Of a stretch of 64,000 nt of DNA, positions 36,229 through 44,716 are shown one piece after another. The first letter of the stretch is position 1, and every line of letters begins with the position of its first letter. The notes beneath the pieces are model-generated. The model had not been told where the DNA came from. It made no database searches and saw only the letters and a list, made by a program, of their open reading frames with translations. The position numbers and the translations under genes were made by a program. The stretch comes from Streptomyces qaidamensis (lineage in GTDB: Bacteria > Actinomycetota > Actinomycetes > Streptomycetales > Streptomycetaceae), in NCBI RefSeq assembly GCF_001611795.1, contig NZ_CP015098.1:1-64000 (forward strand), in the 5' to 3' direction.

Positions 36229-37161
36229 TTGTCGAAGTGTCGCGTGGTCACGGTTGCCGGGTCCAGTACGTCCACTCCTGGGTGTGACTGTCTCGCCCAC
36301 AGGTTCGGGAACGCGGCCGACCTCCCGGGGCGTCGGCCCCGGTACGGCTCGGACATGAGCGATGACGAGTGGGCCCTGGTACGGGATCTGCTGCCGGTGC
36401 CGGGATGGCTGGCCGGCCGGGGCGGGCGGCCGGAGGGCTACTGCCACCGGCAGATGATCGACGCGATCCGCTACCTCGTCGACAACGGCATCAAATGGCG
36501 GGCGATGCCGTCGGACTTCCCGCCCTGGCCACGGGTGTACGCCTTCTTCGCCCGCTGGCGGGATGCGGGACTCGTGGCCGAACTGCACGACCGGCTGCGC
36601 GGTGCCGTCCGCGAGGCCGAAGGCCGTGATCAGGAGCCGAGTGCGGCAGTGGTGGACTCTCAGTCGGTGAAGGCGGACGCCACCGTCGCCCTCACCTCGC
36701 GGGGCTTCGACGCCGGCAAGAAGATCAACGGGCGCAAGCGTCACCTGCTCACCGACACGCTCGGTCTGCTGCTGGCCGTGCTGGTCACACCGGCCTCGGC
36801 CACCGACCGGGACGCCGCCCGCATCCTGCTGCCGACGGCCAAGGGGCGCTTCGGGCGGCTGACACGGGTATGGGCCGACGGCGGTTACACCGGCCATCTC
36901 GGCGACTGGAGTGCAGCACAGCTCGGAGTAGTCCTCGACATCGTCCGCCGCAGCGACGACACCCGCGGCTTCCGCGTCCTGCCCCGCCGCTGGGTCGTGG
37001 AACGATCACTCGCCTGGTGCCTGCGCAGCCGGCGCCTGGTGCGTGACTACGAGCGGCGCACCGACACCAGCGAAGCCGTCATCCTGTGGTCGATGACCAT
37101 GCTGATGAGCCGCCGCCTGGCCGCCCGGCACCGGTGTCCTGTTCCGGTGCGGGCGGCATGA
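36229..37161 (+). CDS. IS5-family transposase
   Basis: A 310-aa transposase from TTG 36229; a later start at ATG 36355 (MSDDEWALVRDLLPVPGW) would also give the conserved part. N-terminal DUF4096-type domain (YCHRQMIDAIRYLVDNGIKW), then DDE core AAVVDSQSVKADATV (Asp), RVWADGGYTGHLG (Asp) and RRWVVERSLAWCLRSRRL (Glu). No interruption. It overlaps the 3' end of the minus-strand gene at 37079 by 83 bp. Confidence 0.8.
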   Translation: MSKCRVVTVAGSSTSTPGCDCLAHRFGNAADLPGRRPRYGSDMSDDEWALVRDLLPVPGWLAGRGGRPEGYCHRQMIDAIRYLVDNGIKWRAMPSDFPPWPRVYAFFARWRDAGLVAELHDRLRGAVREAEGRDQEPSAAVVDSQSVKADATVALTSRGFDAGKKINGRKRHLLTDTLGLLLAVLVTPASATDRDAARILLPTAKGRFGRLTRVWADGGYTGHLGDWSAAQLGVVLDIVRRSDDTRGFRVLPRRWVVERSLAWCLRSRRLVRDYERRTDTSEAVILWSMTMLMSRRLAARHRCPVPVRAA

Positions 37162-37619
37162 ACCTGCCCGGTTTCGGTTCCACCAGCCAGCCCCGTTCCA
37201 CCAGCCGCTTCAGCCGGGCCCTCGCACCTTCGACCCGGGAGGCGGACGCGCTGTCCCAGCCCAGCACCACCGCTGCCCGCCGGGCACCCAGCCCGTCGGC
37301 TCCCGCATCGACCGCGGCGGCCATCAACGCCTGATAGTCCGGCGACAGCTCCTTCACCTCGCTCGCGTGTCGCCGGTGAGGAACCGCCCGGCGCGGTCCG
37401 ACCGGCTTCCTCCGCGACACCTCACCGGCCATGTCGGCGGGTGCATCCGCCTCGGCCAGCGCCTCCAGATACTGCTCCAGGCCGATCACCCGGCGCCGGT
37501 GCACCTCTTCCGCGTCCGCCAGAGCCGTCCGCACCCGTTCCAACTCGGCTTCGAGTTGCTTCACCTGCGCGGCTGCGGCCTTCTGCCGTGCCTCCAGAAC
37601 CGCCCGCATCGACGGCATC
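37079..37619 (-). CDS. Coiled-coil winged-helix protein
   Basis: About 180 aa from ATG 37619; an ATG at 37651 is in frame. Residues 1-60 form a coiled coil (QKAAAAQVKQLEAELERVRT), followed by a linker and a winged helix-turn-helix (ARRAAVVLGWDSASASRVEG, ARLKRLVERGWLVEPKPGRF). The last 25 residues read through the overlapping transposase gene and may not be native. Relatives lie near transposases, including a broken one at 26092-26369. A DNA-binding accessory or regulator is likely. Confidence 0.5.
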
Positions 37620-37739
37620 CGCCACCCCCACGACCTCTCGCCCGGCAACAAGCCAAGGCTCCCGCGGCAGCAGCTACTTCATGTCTGACCAGCGAGGACG
37701 TCACACAAGGTTCGGAAAGAGAACGGCCTCTTAGAGGTG

Positions 37740-38575
37740 CTAACAAAGGCGTTGGACGTGTCGGTGGGTGATGAGACAGGTGGCGAGGCCGAGTAAGGCT
37801 TCATGGATGTCGTCGCGTCGTTCCCAGCGGATGCGCAGGCGGCGGAAGCCATGCAACCAGGAGATGGTGCGCTCGACGACCCAGCGGAAGATGCCCAGGC
37901 CGGAGCCGTGTGGCTGGCCTCGTTCGGCGATCATGGGCCGGATGCCGCGTTTCCACAGCTGTCGCCGGTACTTGTCATGGTCGTAGCCGCGGTCCGCGAA
38001 GAGCAGGTCTGGCCGTCTCCGCGGCCGCCCGACCGTGCCGGCCACGGGTGGAACCTTGTCCAGCAGCGGGATCAGCTGAGTGACGTCATTGCGATTGCCG
38101 CCGGTCAGCGACACCGCGAGCGGGATGCCCTGGCCGTCCGTGAGGACGTGGTGCTTACTGCCCGGCCGTGCGCGGTCGACCGGGCTGGGCCCGCTTTTGG
38201 GCCCCGTCGGGCCGCCCGCACATGGGAGGAGTCGATCACCGCCCTCGACCAGTCCAGCTGCTTCGCCGACCGCAGCTTCTTCAGCAGCACCACGTGCAGC
38301 TTCTCCCACACACCGGCCTCGTTCCAGGCGGCCAGGCGCCGCCAGCAGGTCATGCCCGAGCCGAAGCCCAGCTCCTGGGGCAAGTACTCCCACTGGATGC
38401 CCGTGTGCAGCACGAACAGGATCCCGCACAGGGCTTGTCGGTCCGGCACCCGCGGCCGGCCCGCCATTAGCTTCGGCCCCGGCTCGGGCAGCAACGGCTC
38501 GATGAGCGACCACAGTTCGTCCGACACGATCCACGGCCGCGACTGACGTTTCCCCACGACCAGACCAACGACCAC
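37740..38575 (-). CDS. IS427-like transposase, two frames
   Basis: The transposase is split in two overlapping frames. Frame A starts at GTG/ATG 38575 and includes IVSDELWSLIEPLLPEPGPK, FVLHTGIQWEYLPQELGFGS and RAVIDSSHVRAARRGPK (first Asp). Frame B continues with GSKHHVLTDGQGIPLAV, PDLLFADRGYDHDKY (second Asp) and RWVVERTISWLHGFRRLR (Glu), ending at 37740. The shift from A to B is -1 and occurs at a canonical slippery heptamer, C CCA AAA (38195-38201). Programmed frameshifting is normal in this IS group, so the gene is probably functional. Confidence 0.75.
38195..38201 (-). promoter_or_regulatory. -1 frameshift site CCCAAAA
   Basis: On the minus strand the heptamer reads C CCA AAA in frame A; slipping back one base gives CCC AAA and enters frame B exactly where homology resumes. 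It has the X XXY YYZ form of programmed -1 sites. Confidence 0.65.
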
Positions 38576-38619
38576 CCAAGCCGAAAGTCACATGATCAAC
38601 AACTTCTGTTAGGACCTCT

Positions 38620-38985
38620 TACTACGACCAGACCGCGGTGACGTCCGCCTCCGGCCTGGACATCGACCACATGGTTCCCCTGGCCGAAGCCTGGGACAGC
38701 GGCGCCTCCGCCTGGACCGCGCAGCGCCGCGAGGCCTACGCGAATGACCAGGGTGCCGAGGCCAGCCTGGTCGCGGTCACCGCCCGCTCCAACCGCAGCA
38801 AGGCCGACCAGGACCCCGCCCAGTGGATGCCCCCGGCCTCCGACGTCCACTGCCGGTATGCCGTTGAATGGACCGGCACCAAGCTCCGCTGGAACCTCAG
38901 CGTAGATGACGCCGAACGTACCGCCCTCAACGACCTCGCCGCCGCCTGCCCCAACCAGACCGTCACCTACACACCCGCCGCTTAG
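38620..38985 (+). pseudogene. HNH endonuclease gene, 5' part lost
   Basis: The remaining 121 codons carry the C-terminal half of a secreted-type HNH nuclease family: TSASGLDIDHMVPLAEAWDS with the catalytic DIDH-V pattern, AVTARSNRSKADQDPAQWMP and LRWNLSVDDAERTALNDLAA. It begins directly at the right end of the IS (target repeat TTA), and the expected N-terminal part with signal peptide is absent on the other side of the IS. The insertion was therefore followed by deletion, or an older break was reused. Confidence 0.7.
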
Positions 38986-39300
38986 CCCACCGGCCTGCTG
39001 GTTGTGCCATGGCATGGCATAGGTAGCGGGGACGACTTGGTTGCGCGGCAGCCTCGACGAGCTCCGTCGGGGCTGCCGCGTTCCAGAGTCCGGACCGGAA
39101 CCGTATCGGACTCGCCATACGCGGGGGTCAGACGCGGCCGTCGGCGGTGTGGAGCAGTTCGTCGGCTGACCTGTGCTTGGCTCATTCCGAGCGCGGCGGC
39201 GAGGTAGGCTCGCATTTCCCCTGCCATCCGTTTGAGTGCGGCGATCGCGGCCTGTACTCGTTCCCCGACAACCTCACCATGGCGTTCAACCTACCGCTGT
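38982..39300 (-). pseudogene. XRE-like regulator remnant
   Basis: A short minus-strand stretch reads HGEVVGERVQAAIAALKRMA and AAALGMSQAQVSRR, like the N-terminal helix-turn-helix of an XRE-type regulator. After that the frame degenerates into Arg/Pro-rich residues. There is no good start codon. It follows the replication-like operon ending at 39327 on the same strand. Confidence 0.3.
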
Positions 39301-39326
39301 CCGTGCCAGGGTGTGTCTGCACCGCG

Positions 39327-40088
39327 TCACGCCCGGATGGGGCCCGGTGCGGTGTCTCGGGGTCGGTTGGCGGGGCGCCAGGTGCGGATTTCCAGGTGGA
39401 GGATGTGGGCGTCCGCGCGAATGCGCCCGGTTTCCACGAGCCATTGGTGGACGGCTGCGGTGACGTCGCCAGCTGCGGCGTTGACGCGGCGGGCGAAGTC
39501 GGCGGCGTCGAAGCCGCCGGTCTGGGCGGATCCGTAGGAGCGCTCTTCAGTGTGGTCAGCGCGTTGGATGACGTCGCGGCGGATGCCGGGTGAGTCGGTG
39601 CGGCTGCCGGAGGGGAGTAGGTAGCCGGTCTTGGCCAGGCGGACGGTGAGGGCCAGGCGTAGGCCTCGGCGGGCGGCTTCGGCGATCAGCGGGCGCAGGC
39701 GGGCGGAGCCGGAGGCGATCGCCTGGGCGCCGACGCGGCCGGTTCCAGATCCACTGGGTGTGATGAGGACGGCTTTGCCGCGGACCCGGGCGTGGGAGCC
39801 GGAGGCGGTGGTGCGTCGCTGGGTGTGGCGGGCGGCGATGGCGGCGAGTTCGGGCAGTTCGGTGATGCCGGCGGTTTCGATAGCAGTGAGGACTTCGCGC
39901 AGGGCCGTGACGAAGGCGGCTCCTTTGTTCTTTGTGTAGAACTGCGAGACCAGGGAGGGGTCGCGGTTGATGATGCGGGCGATGTCGCGTCTCGTGTAGC
40001 CGACGTGTTGGATTCGGTCGGCGAGTCGCGCGGCTTCGTTCAGCTCATCTTGTGGCGTCGCCTGTTGGCGGCGAGAGCGGGGGGGCAT
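39327..40088 (-). CDS. HTH protein, candidate terminal protein
   Basis: A 253-aa protein from ATG 40088, whose start touches the stop of the preceding gene (TGATG), so the two are translationally coupled. Residues 22-53 form a helix-turn-helix (YTRRDIARIINRDPSLVSQF). A basic linker (HTQRRTTASGSHARVRGKAV) and a mixed C-terminal domain follow. The layout, an N-terminal helix-turn-helix plus a basic domain in a protein of about 180-260 aa encoded next to a protein of about 700 aa, is that of Streptomyces terminal proteins and their telomere-binding partners. The size is close to what I recall for Tpc of SCP1. Sequence identity cannot be judged here, so the role is inference. It could instead be a partition or regulatory protein. 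Confidence 0.45.
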   Translation of the reverse strand: MPPRSRRQQATPQDELNEAARLADRIQHVGYTRRDIARIINRDPSLVSQFYTKNKGAAFVTALREVLTAIETAGITELPELAAIAARHTQRRTTASGSHARVRGKAVLITPSGSGTGRVGAQAIASGSARLRPLIAEAARRGLRLALTVRLAKTGYLLPSGSRTDSPGIRRDVIQRADHTEERSYGSAQTGGFDAADFARRVNAAAGDVTAAVHQWLVETGRIRADAHILHLEIRTWRPANRPRDTAPGPIRA

Positions 40089-42205
40089 CAGGTCTCCTGG
40101 CCGGGGGAGGCGAGGGCGGCGCGGCCGGCGTCGCGCAGAGCGAGGAGGTCCTCTTCGGTGGTGGGTGCTGTGAGGGGACCGTTGAGGTGGCCTCGCAGCA
40201 GGTAGTCTCCGGGCTGATGGTGGTAGGGCCAGTTCTGCGGTGTGGTGAGGTAGACGGCGTCGGTGCGGAAGGCGACGACGCTGCCGGGCGGGGTGTGCAG
40301 GGCTCCGGCGTAGGTGTCGTCGTCGCGGTGGCGCTGGGTGAGTAGGGCGGCCCGTGCGCCGGACCAGATCGCGGCTGTCCATTCGGGGTGGGCGTTGGTG
40401 TCCCGGCTGTAGCCGCTAGGGCGTTGCCAGGTGATCAGTTCGTCGTCGAAGCCGATGATTTCGGCGTCGGGCGGGACGTCTCGCTCCATGGTGCGGGGGG
40501 TGGTGCCGGTGACCATGCGGGGGCGTTGGGCGAATGCTCCGATGCCGTACAGCAGGATGGCGCGCACCGCGCGGGAGGCGAGGTGGGCGGCGCGGGCCTG
40601 CTGGGCGTCGCCCTGAAAGTGGGCTTGGGCGGAGAGGTTGGTCCAGGTCTCTTTGAGTTTCTTGGCCCAGTCGTCGAGTGGTTTGCCGTTCTCCCACAGG
40701 ATGCCGTCCAGGATCTCGACCTTCCACGGTGTGATCGGGTTGGACAGAGCGGTGTGGATTTCAGGGCCGCCGGCCCAGGTGGTGAAGGTGGTGCGGGGCT
40801 GGCTCGGGTAGTGCCAGGCACGCTCGCCCGGTGCCGGGGCGGGTAGGAGGCCGACGTGGTTCCAGGTGTCGGGAACGGTGACCCGGACGTGCCAGTGGCC
40901 GCAGCCGTACAGGGCCCGGTTCTGTTCTTTCTCGCTCCAGGCGGCGAATGTGGCGGCGGTGATGCGGCGGGGGGTGCCGACCGGAGATTTCCAGGTGTGC
41001 TTGGCGTAGGCGAAGGTGCGGTCGTATTCGACGAGTTGGGGCAGTTGGGCGGGGACGCGGGGTGGTGTGATGAGTTCGTTGCGGCCTTGTCCTGCGGTGG
41101 CGTGCAGCAGGCCGCGTAGTTCCTCGGACAGGACGGGGAAGCCGTCGGCGTACTGGCCGCGTTGGGGGATAGTGCGGGTCCACAGGTCGCGGCCGGTCTG
41201 GGAGGGGGAGCCCATCACGACGGCGTCAGGCCAGTGGCGGCGCAGCGTCTGCCACAGGAGGACGAAGGCGTCGCGGACGGTGGCGGGGTCGTCGCCGTCG
41301 AGGTCGAACCATTCCCCCACCGAGCGGATCTCGCAGTGCTGGCTGCCGTCTTCGCGCTGGTAGCGCCCTACGGGGTTGCGGGCGTGGACGAAGTGTCCGG
41401 CCATCCGGTCGCGGCCGCGGCCGGTGTCGGTGCGCCAGCCTGGGGTGGGGGCGTTGAGCCAGGCGGCGACGGCGTCGCGTAGGTATGGGTAGCGGTCGGC
41501 GTTGCGGTGCCAGGGGGCGCCTGCGGTGATGTAGATGCGTTCGGCGCCTTCGGGGAGGGTGTCGGAGACGGCGGTGAGGATGTCGGCGGCCGTCTGGTTG
41601 CCGAGGTCGAGGTGGTGGGTCTGGTGGCGGTGCACCAGGACGCCGGTGGTGGTGTCCAGGAAGACGGTGGAGCGGGCTTGCTGGGTGAAGTTGGGCCGGG
41701 TGGAGGCTAGACCCGCGGTGTGGGTGCACCAGGCGTCGCCGGCTTCGCCTTCGGGGATGGAGGGCAGGCTGCGCGGCGTATTCGGTGTCGTAGGCGCCGC
41801 TTGCTGGGGGCCGTGGGTGTTCTCAGCGGCCGGATCCGGTGAGGGTGCGGACTGTGGATCGCGGGTGGTGACGTTGGCGGGGGCCACCGCTGCTGTCTGG
41901 TCGACCGGTTCGGGCTCGCTGTCTGCGGCGGGGGCCACGGGTTCGGCGGCTGAGGGCTGCGGTGGGGATTGATCGGCGGCAATGCTGTCCGGGGCCAGGG
42001 CCGGGGCGAGGGAGACGATGTCGGCCACGCTCAGTCCGGCTGCCGGGGCGATCCGCTCGGCCTTTGCCTTCTCGTAGGAAGCGAGGTGGGCAATGCGCCG
42101 GTCGCGTTCGCTTTCCAGCCGGGTCAGTTCCGCCCGGGCTTTCTTGATCTTGTCCCGCACGGTGCGCAGGTCGGCGAGAGCAGTGTTGTAGCTCTGTGCG
42201 TCCAT
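40088..42205 (-). CDS. Family B DNA polymerase-like protein
   Basis: A 705-aa protein from ATG 42205 (AAGGAAG 7 bases upstream; ATG 42274 possible). There is an N-terminal coiled coil (KIKKARAELTRLESERDRRI), a Pro/Ala-rich linker to about 150, then a globular part. Several points recall family B DNA polymerases: STVFLDTTTGVLV at about 180 in the place of an exonuclease motif; EYDRTFAYAKHTW with Asp395 resembling motif A; KVEILDGILWENGKPLDDWA; RAILLYGIGAFA resembling motif B; and SVVAFRTDAVYLTT (Asp649) resembling motif C (DTDS). Key residues differ from the consensus, so it may be divergent or inactive. It is the third gene of an operon of DNA-binding proteins and coupled to a terminal-protein candidate. 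Alternative: a telomere-associated protein of the Tac or Tap kind. Confidence 0.45.
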   Translation of the reverse strand: MDAQSYNTALADLRTVRDKIKKARAELTRLESERDRRIAHLASYEKAKAERIAPAAGLSVADIVSLAPALAPDSIAADQSPPQPSAAEPVAPAADSEPEPVDQTAAVAPANVTTRDPQSAPSPDPAAENTHGPQQAAPTTPNTPRSLPSIPEGEAGDAWCTHTAGLASTRPNFTQQARSTVFLDTTTGVLVHRHQTHHLDLGNQTAADILTAVSDTLPEGAERIYITAGAPWHRNADRYPYLRDAVAAWLNAPTPGWRTDTGRGRDRMAGHFVHARNPVGRYQREDGSQHCEIRSVGEWFDLDGDDPATVRDAFVLLWQTLRRHWPDAVVMGSPSQTGRDLWTRTIPQRGQYADGFPVLSEELRGLLHATAGQGRNELITPPRVPAQLPQLVEYDRTFAYAKHTWKSPVGTPRRITAATFAAWSEKEQNRALYGCGHWHVRVTVPDTWNHVGLLPAPAPGERAWHYPSQPRTTFTTWAGGPEIHTALSNPITPWKVEILDGILWENGKPLDDWAKKLKETWTNLSAQAHFQGDAQQARAAHLASRAVRAILLYGIGAFAQRPRMVTGTTPRTMERDVPPDAEIIGFDDELITWQRPSGYSRDTNAHPEWTAAIWSGARAALLTQRHRDDDTYAGALHTPPGSVVAFRTDAVYLTTPQNWPYHHQPGDYLLRGHLNGPLTAPTTEEDLLALRDAGRAALASPGQET

Positions 42206-42233
42206 CGGGGCTTCCTTGTCCGTGCCTGGGAGT

Positions 42234-42839
42234 TCAGCCGGTGGTGTTGGTGGGGACGTAGGCGATCGCGCCACCCGAGTGGGAGGTGAGCCGGGCGCCC
42301 AGCAGCAGCTCGGCGAGCCGCTGGTCGGCGTCCACAGGGGAGGTGATCACAAGCTGCGGAGCGGCGAGGTCGGTGATGTAGCCGGCCAGCCGGGCGTCGG
42401 GGAAGGCGCACCGTCCCTGGTTGTTCTTCTCCCACCGCTCCAGGCCGGTAAGGACGGCCACCACGTAGCCCGAGAGGGTCACCGGCAGCACTCCCCCAGC
42501 CGCGACGCTGGCCGCGTCGCATCGCCACCAGCCACGCAGCGCCTTGAGGATGTCGTCGGGGGTGAGAGAAGTCGCGAAGCCGATCCAGGCCCGGTCTGGC
42601 TCGCCGACTCGCTGGGCGGCGTTGACCCGCAGTACGGCGATCTCCTTGGCCTCGATCCGACCGAGGGCTGCATGGTGGCGTGCGCTGAGGGATTGCACTG
42701 CAGTGAGGGGGATCATGACCCGCACGCCGCGGCGAGAGAGGCCGGGCAGCAGTCCGGCCTGCACGAGGCGTCGGAAGGTGGTGACAGCGCAGCCCAGCTC
42801 CTCGGCTGCCTGCCCGGTTGTCAGCAGCACCGAAACCAC
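42234..42839 (-). CDS. MerR/excisionase-like HTH protein
   Basis: A 201-aa protein. GTG 42839 is preferred: AGGGGT lies just upstream, and the 22 codons before it (open to 42905) are AT-rich with non-coding third positions. The N-terminus is a helix-turn-helix of the excisionase/MerR kind (LLTTGQAAEELGCAVTTFRR, LVQAGLLPGLSRRG). The rest is a domain of unknown type. It is followed after 28 bp by the polymerase-like gene, in the same operon. Probably a regulator or replication accessory protein. Confidence 0.6.
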   Translation of the reverse strand: MVSVLLTTGQAAEELGCAVTTFRRLVQAGLLPGLSRRGVRVMIPLTAVQSLSARHHAALGRIEAKEIAVLRVNAAQRVGEPDRAWIGFATSLTPDDILKALRGWWRCDAASVAAGGVLPVTLSGYVVAVLTGLERWEKNNQGRCAFPDARLAGYITDLAAPQLVITSPVDADQRLAELLLGARLTSHSGGAIAYVPTNTTG

Positions 42840-42900
42840 ACCCCTATATGCGCACTCTGATATCTGATTAGGCATCACAGTAGGAGTTGTTGGAGGTGCT
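42840..42900 (-). promoter_or_regulatory. AT-rich promoter-like region
   Basis: Read on the minus strand this stretch has CATATA about 10 bases before the GTG at 42839 and is much more AT-rich than its surroundings. It fits a promoter with a very short leader for the replication-like operon. No experiment-like evidence is visible. Confidence 0.35.
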
Positions 42901-42923
42901 GTCAAAGGAGCAGCGTCGTGGGT

Positions 42924-43706
42924 CTATCCCCCGTGCTCCCAGGCCTCTTCCACAGCGGGCCCGTCAGCGTCGATCTTGAGGAGGCGGGAGGCGATACCGC
43001 CCTGGTTGCGGCCGAACTCCTGTGCCAGCTCGGCCAGCGATGCGCCCGTTACGCAACATTCGGCCAGGCGCTGGTCTTCGGTACTCCAGGGTTCGTAGGC
43101 GTTGGGGTGGGTCTTGCGCTTTTCGGCGACTGTGTAGGCCTTGGGTTTTTTCTTCGGTTCGGCGTGTGGGGCGGGTACGTCGTCGACCGGGAAGGGGATG
43201 AGGTTGAGGCGGTACAGCGCCCAGCGCAGGGCCTTCTCCCCGCGCCCCAGGGATTCGGCCATTTCTTGCAGGGAGGTACCGGCGAGGAATGCGGTGCGTA
43301 GGCGGTCCTTCTCCTCATGGGTCCATCGGGCTCCGCGACGGGATGGTTTGGCCTTCGGGTCGGGAGCGCTGGCCTGAGCGGGGATCGCGGGGGTAGCGGG
43401 TGCCGCAGCCTGGGTTGCCGGTCGCTTGCGCAGGGCCGCCCAGTCCGGTTCGTAGGTCGTGGGGAGTTGCTCACGGAAGGCATTGAGCAGTCTCAGGTAG
43501 GCATAGGTGTCGGCCGTGTCGGCGCTGTGCTGGCCGGCCTCCCAGTCGGACATGACTTCTGGCTCCTCATTGAGGGCGTCGGCGACTTCCTCGATGGTGG
43601 CTCCCCACAGTTCACGCAGTCGACGCCGTTCTCCGGGCGGGGGGAGCTGCGGGGGCCGGGGGCCTTGGTTGAGCAGATGGTCCTGAGAAGTGATGTGCGC
43701 GTCCAT
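42924..43706 (-). CDS. Multi-HTH DNA-binding protein
   Basis: A 260-aa protein from ATG 43706 (the frame is open to 43934 but the extra part is Ser/Arg-rich and unlike coding sequence). Residues about 25-75 are an XRE-like domain (LWGATIEEVADALNEEPEVM). Two further helix-turn-helix units of Myb/SANT-like or GcrA-like pattern follow: RWTHEEKDRLRTAFLAGTSL to MAESLGRGEKALRWALYRL, and PWSTEDQRLAECCVTGASL to LAQEFGRNQGGIASRLLKI. It should bind repeated DNA sites. As the first gene of the cluster with the polymerase-like and terminal-protein-like genes, it could recognise an origin or telomere. Confidence 0.6.
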   Translation of the reverse strand: MDAHITSQDHLLNQGPRPPQLPPPGERRRLRELWGATIEEVADALNEEPEVMSDWEAGQHSADTADTYAYLRLLNAFREQLPTTYEPDWAALRKRPATQAAAPATPAIPAQASAPDPKAKPSRRGARWTHEEKDRLRTAFLAGTSLQEMAESLGRGEKALRWALYRLNLIPFPVDDVPAPHAEPKKKPKAYTVAEKRKTHPNAYEPWSTEDQRLAECCVTGASLAELAQEFGRNQGGIASRLLKIDADGPAVEEAWEHGG

Positions 43707-44716
43707 AGTGTGCCTGTCAGGGGTATCGGTGACGGTGTTGCTGCCGGACCGTCGGCGGCTGCGCCGATCGCGGTTGCGGGCAAGGACAGGAGTCCGAAAG
43801 AACGAAGGAAGGTGTACGGCACTTGGGCACGCCCGGACCATCAGCTCCGCCGCCCGGGCCGGGGATGCCGGCGCCGAGGGGCAAAGACCTCCGCCTGGTC
43901 TCGGCCTCAGCGCCTGAGGGCGGGGTGTGGCCACCCGCTCCGCTGGATCTCAGCATGCCGCACCAGCAAAGATGTGCGGCTGCGCGCAGGGAACGATTTT
44001 TCTGATCTCGTATGCCATGTGACCTGTGCGGATTCGGGGAGCTGATGCAGCGGGCTGCTCCCCGAAGGGGGATGCTTACGAACGTATGTCCCATGTGTGG
44101 GCTGCCTTGGCCTGCTTGGGGACTCGTTGCATCGGCGCGAGATCGCTGATGCGGCCCGGCCCGCCGCGGTCCAGGTTTGGGTGGTGTGCGTCTGGTTCGG
44201 GATGCCAGCCCAGCCGGCTGCTGTCAGGTATGGGCCGCTCGTGGCTCCCTCCGGCTCGGTGGGGCTGAGGTCGCCGGCATCCTCCCGACCGCTCTTGGCG
44301 GACTTTCGCGCGACCTGCGTTACGAATCGGGCGGGAGCATGCGGCCCCCGCAAGCGGTGGATGTTCCTGAGGTCTGGACGTGTAGTCAGGGCAGGTTGTC
44401 CGCAAGCGCAGGCGTTACGAAAAGCAGCACTGCGGGGTGTGGCGCTAGCGCTGGGGCACAGGCTTCGCGCCCGTCACGTCTGCGCAGGCCAAGAGGGGTG
44501 CAGGGTTCTGTGCGCAGGGGCGTTGCGGGTTGGGTGGTGACACGCATGAAGCCGACGCACGGACCGGTCTGCAGGCCGCGAGCGGTGTCTATCTGGCGGC
44601 GGAGAAAGGGGGCCGGAACCGTATTTAGGGTCCCTCCTTGGCGTGACGTGTCGCGGTTCGTCTGATGGCCGCTTCTGCGGTGCGGTAGCCGTGGTGGCAA
44701 CACGGATACGGAGGAC
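43707..44716. other. 1 kb without a convincing gene
   Basis: Frames on both strands are short, overlap each other and lack families. The region lies between the minus-strand replication-like operon and the plus-strand genes of the Tn7-like block, so it holds both promoters and is a reasonable place for an origin. No iterons were found by eye. Confidence 0.4.

Larger units (their letters stand above)
36218..37732. mobile_element. Putative IS with two convergent genes
   Basis: The 8-bp AAGAGGCC at 36218-36225 is inverted at 37725-37732, bracketing the plus-strand IS5 transposase and the minus-strand coiled-coil gene whose 3' ends overlap. The left copy is also part of an 11-bp hairpin (36175-36185 with 36217-36227). 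No target duplication was found, so the limits are tentative. Confidence 0.3.
37731..38621 (-). mobile_element. IS5-family (IS427-like) insertion sequence
   Basis: The element spans 37734-38618 (885 bp) with imperfect inverted ends (GAGGTGCTAACAAA on the left; inverse of GAGGTCCTAACAGA on the right) flanked by the direct repeat TTA (37731-37733 and 38619-38621). Complete and therefore probably recent. Its insertion site abuts the remaining 3' part of an HNH nuclease gene. Confidence 0.75.

Noticed and set aside
39327-42274. Classical tap/tpg telomere genes
   Set aside because: The two proteins do not read like archetypal Tap or Tpg; only the sizes and gene order are comparable, so I did not use those names.
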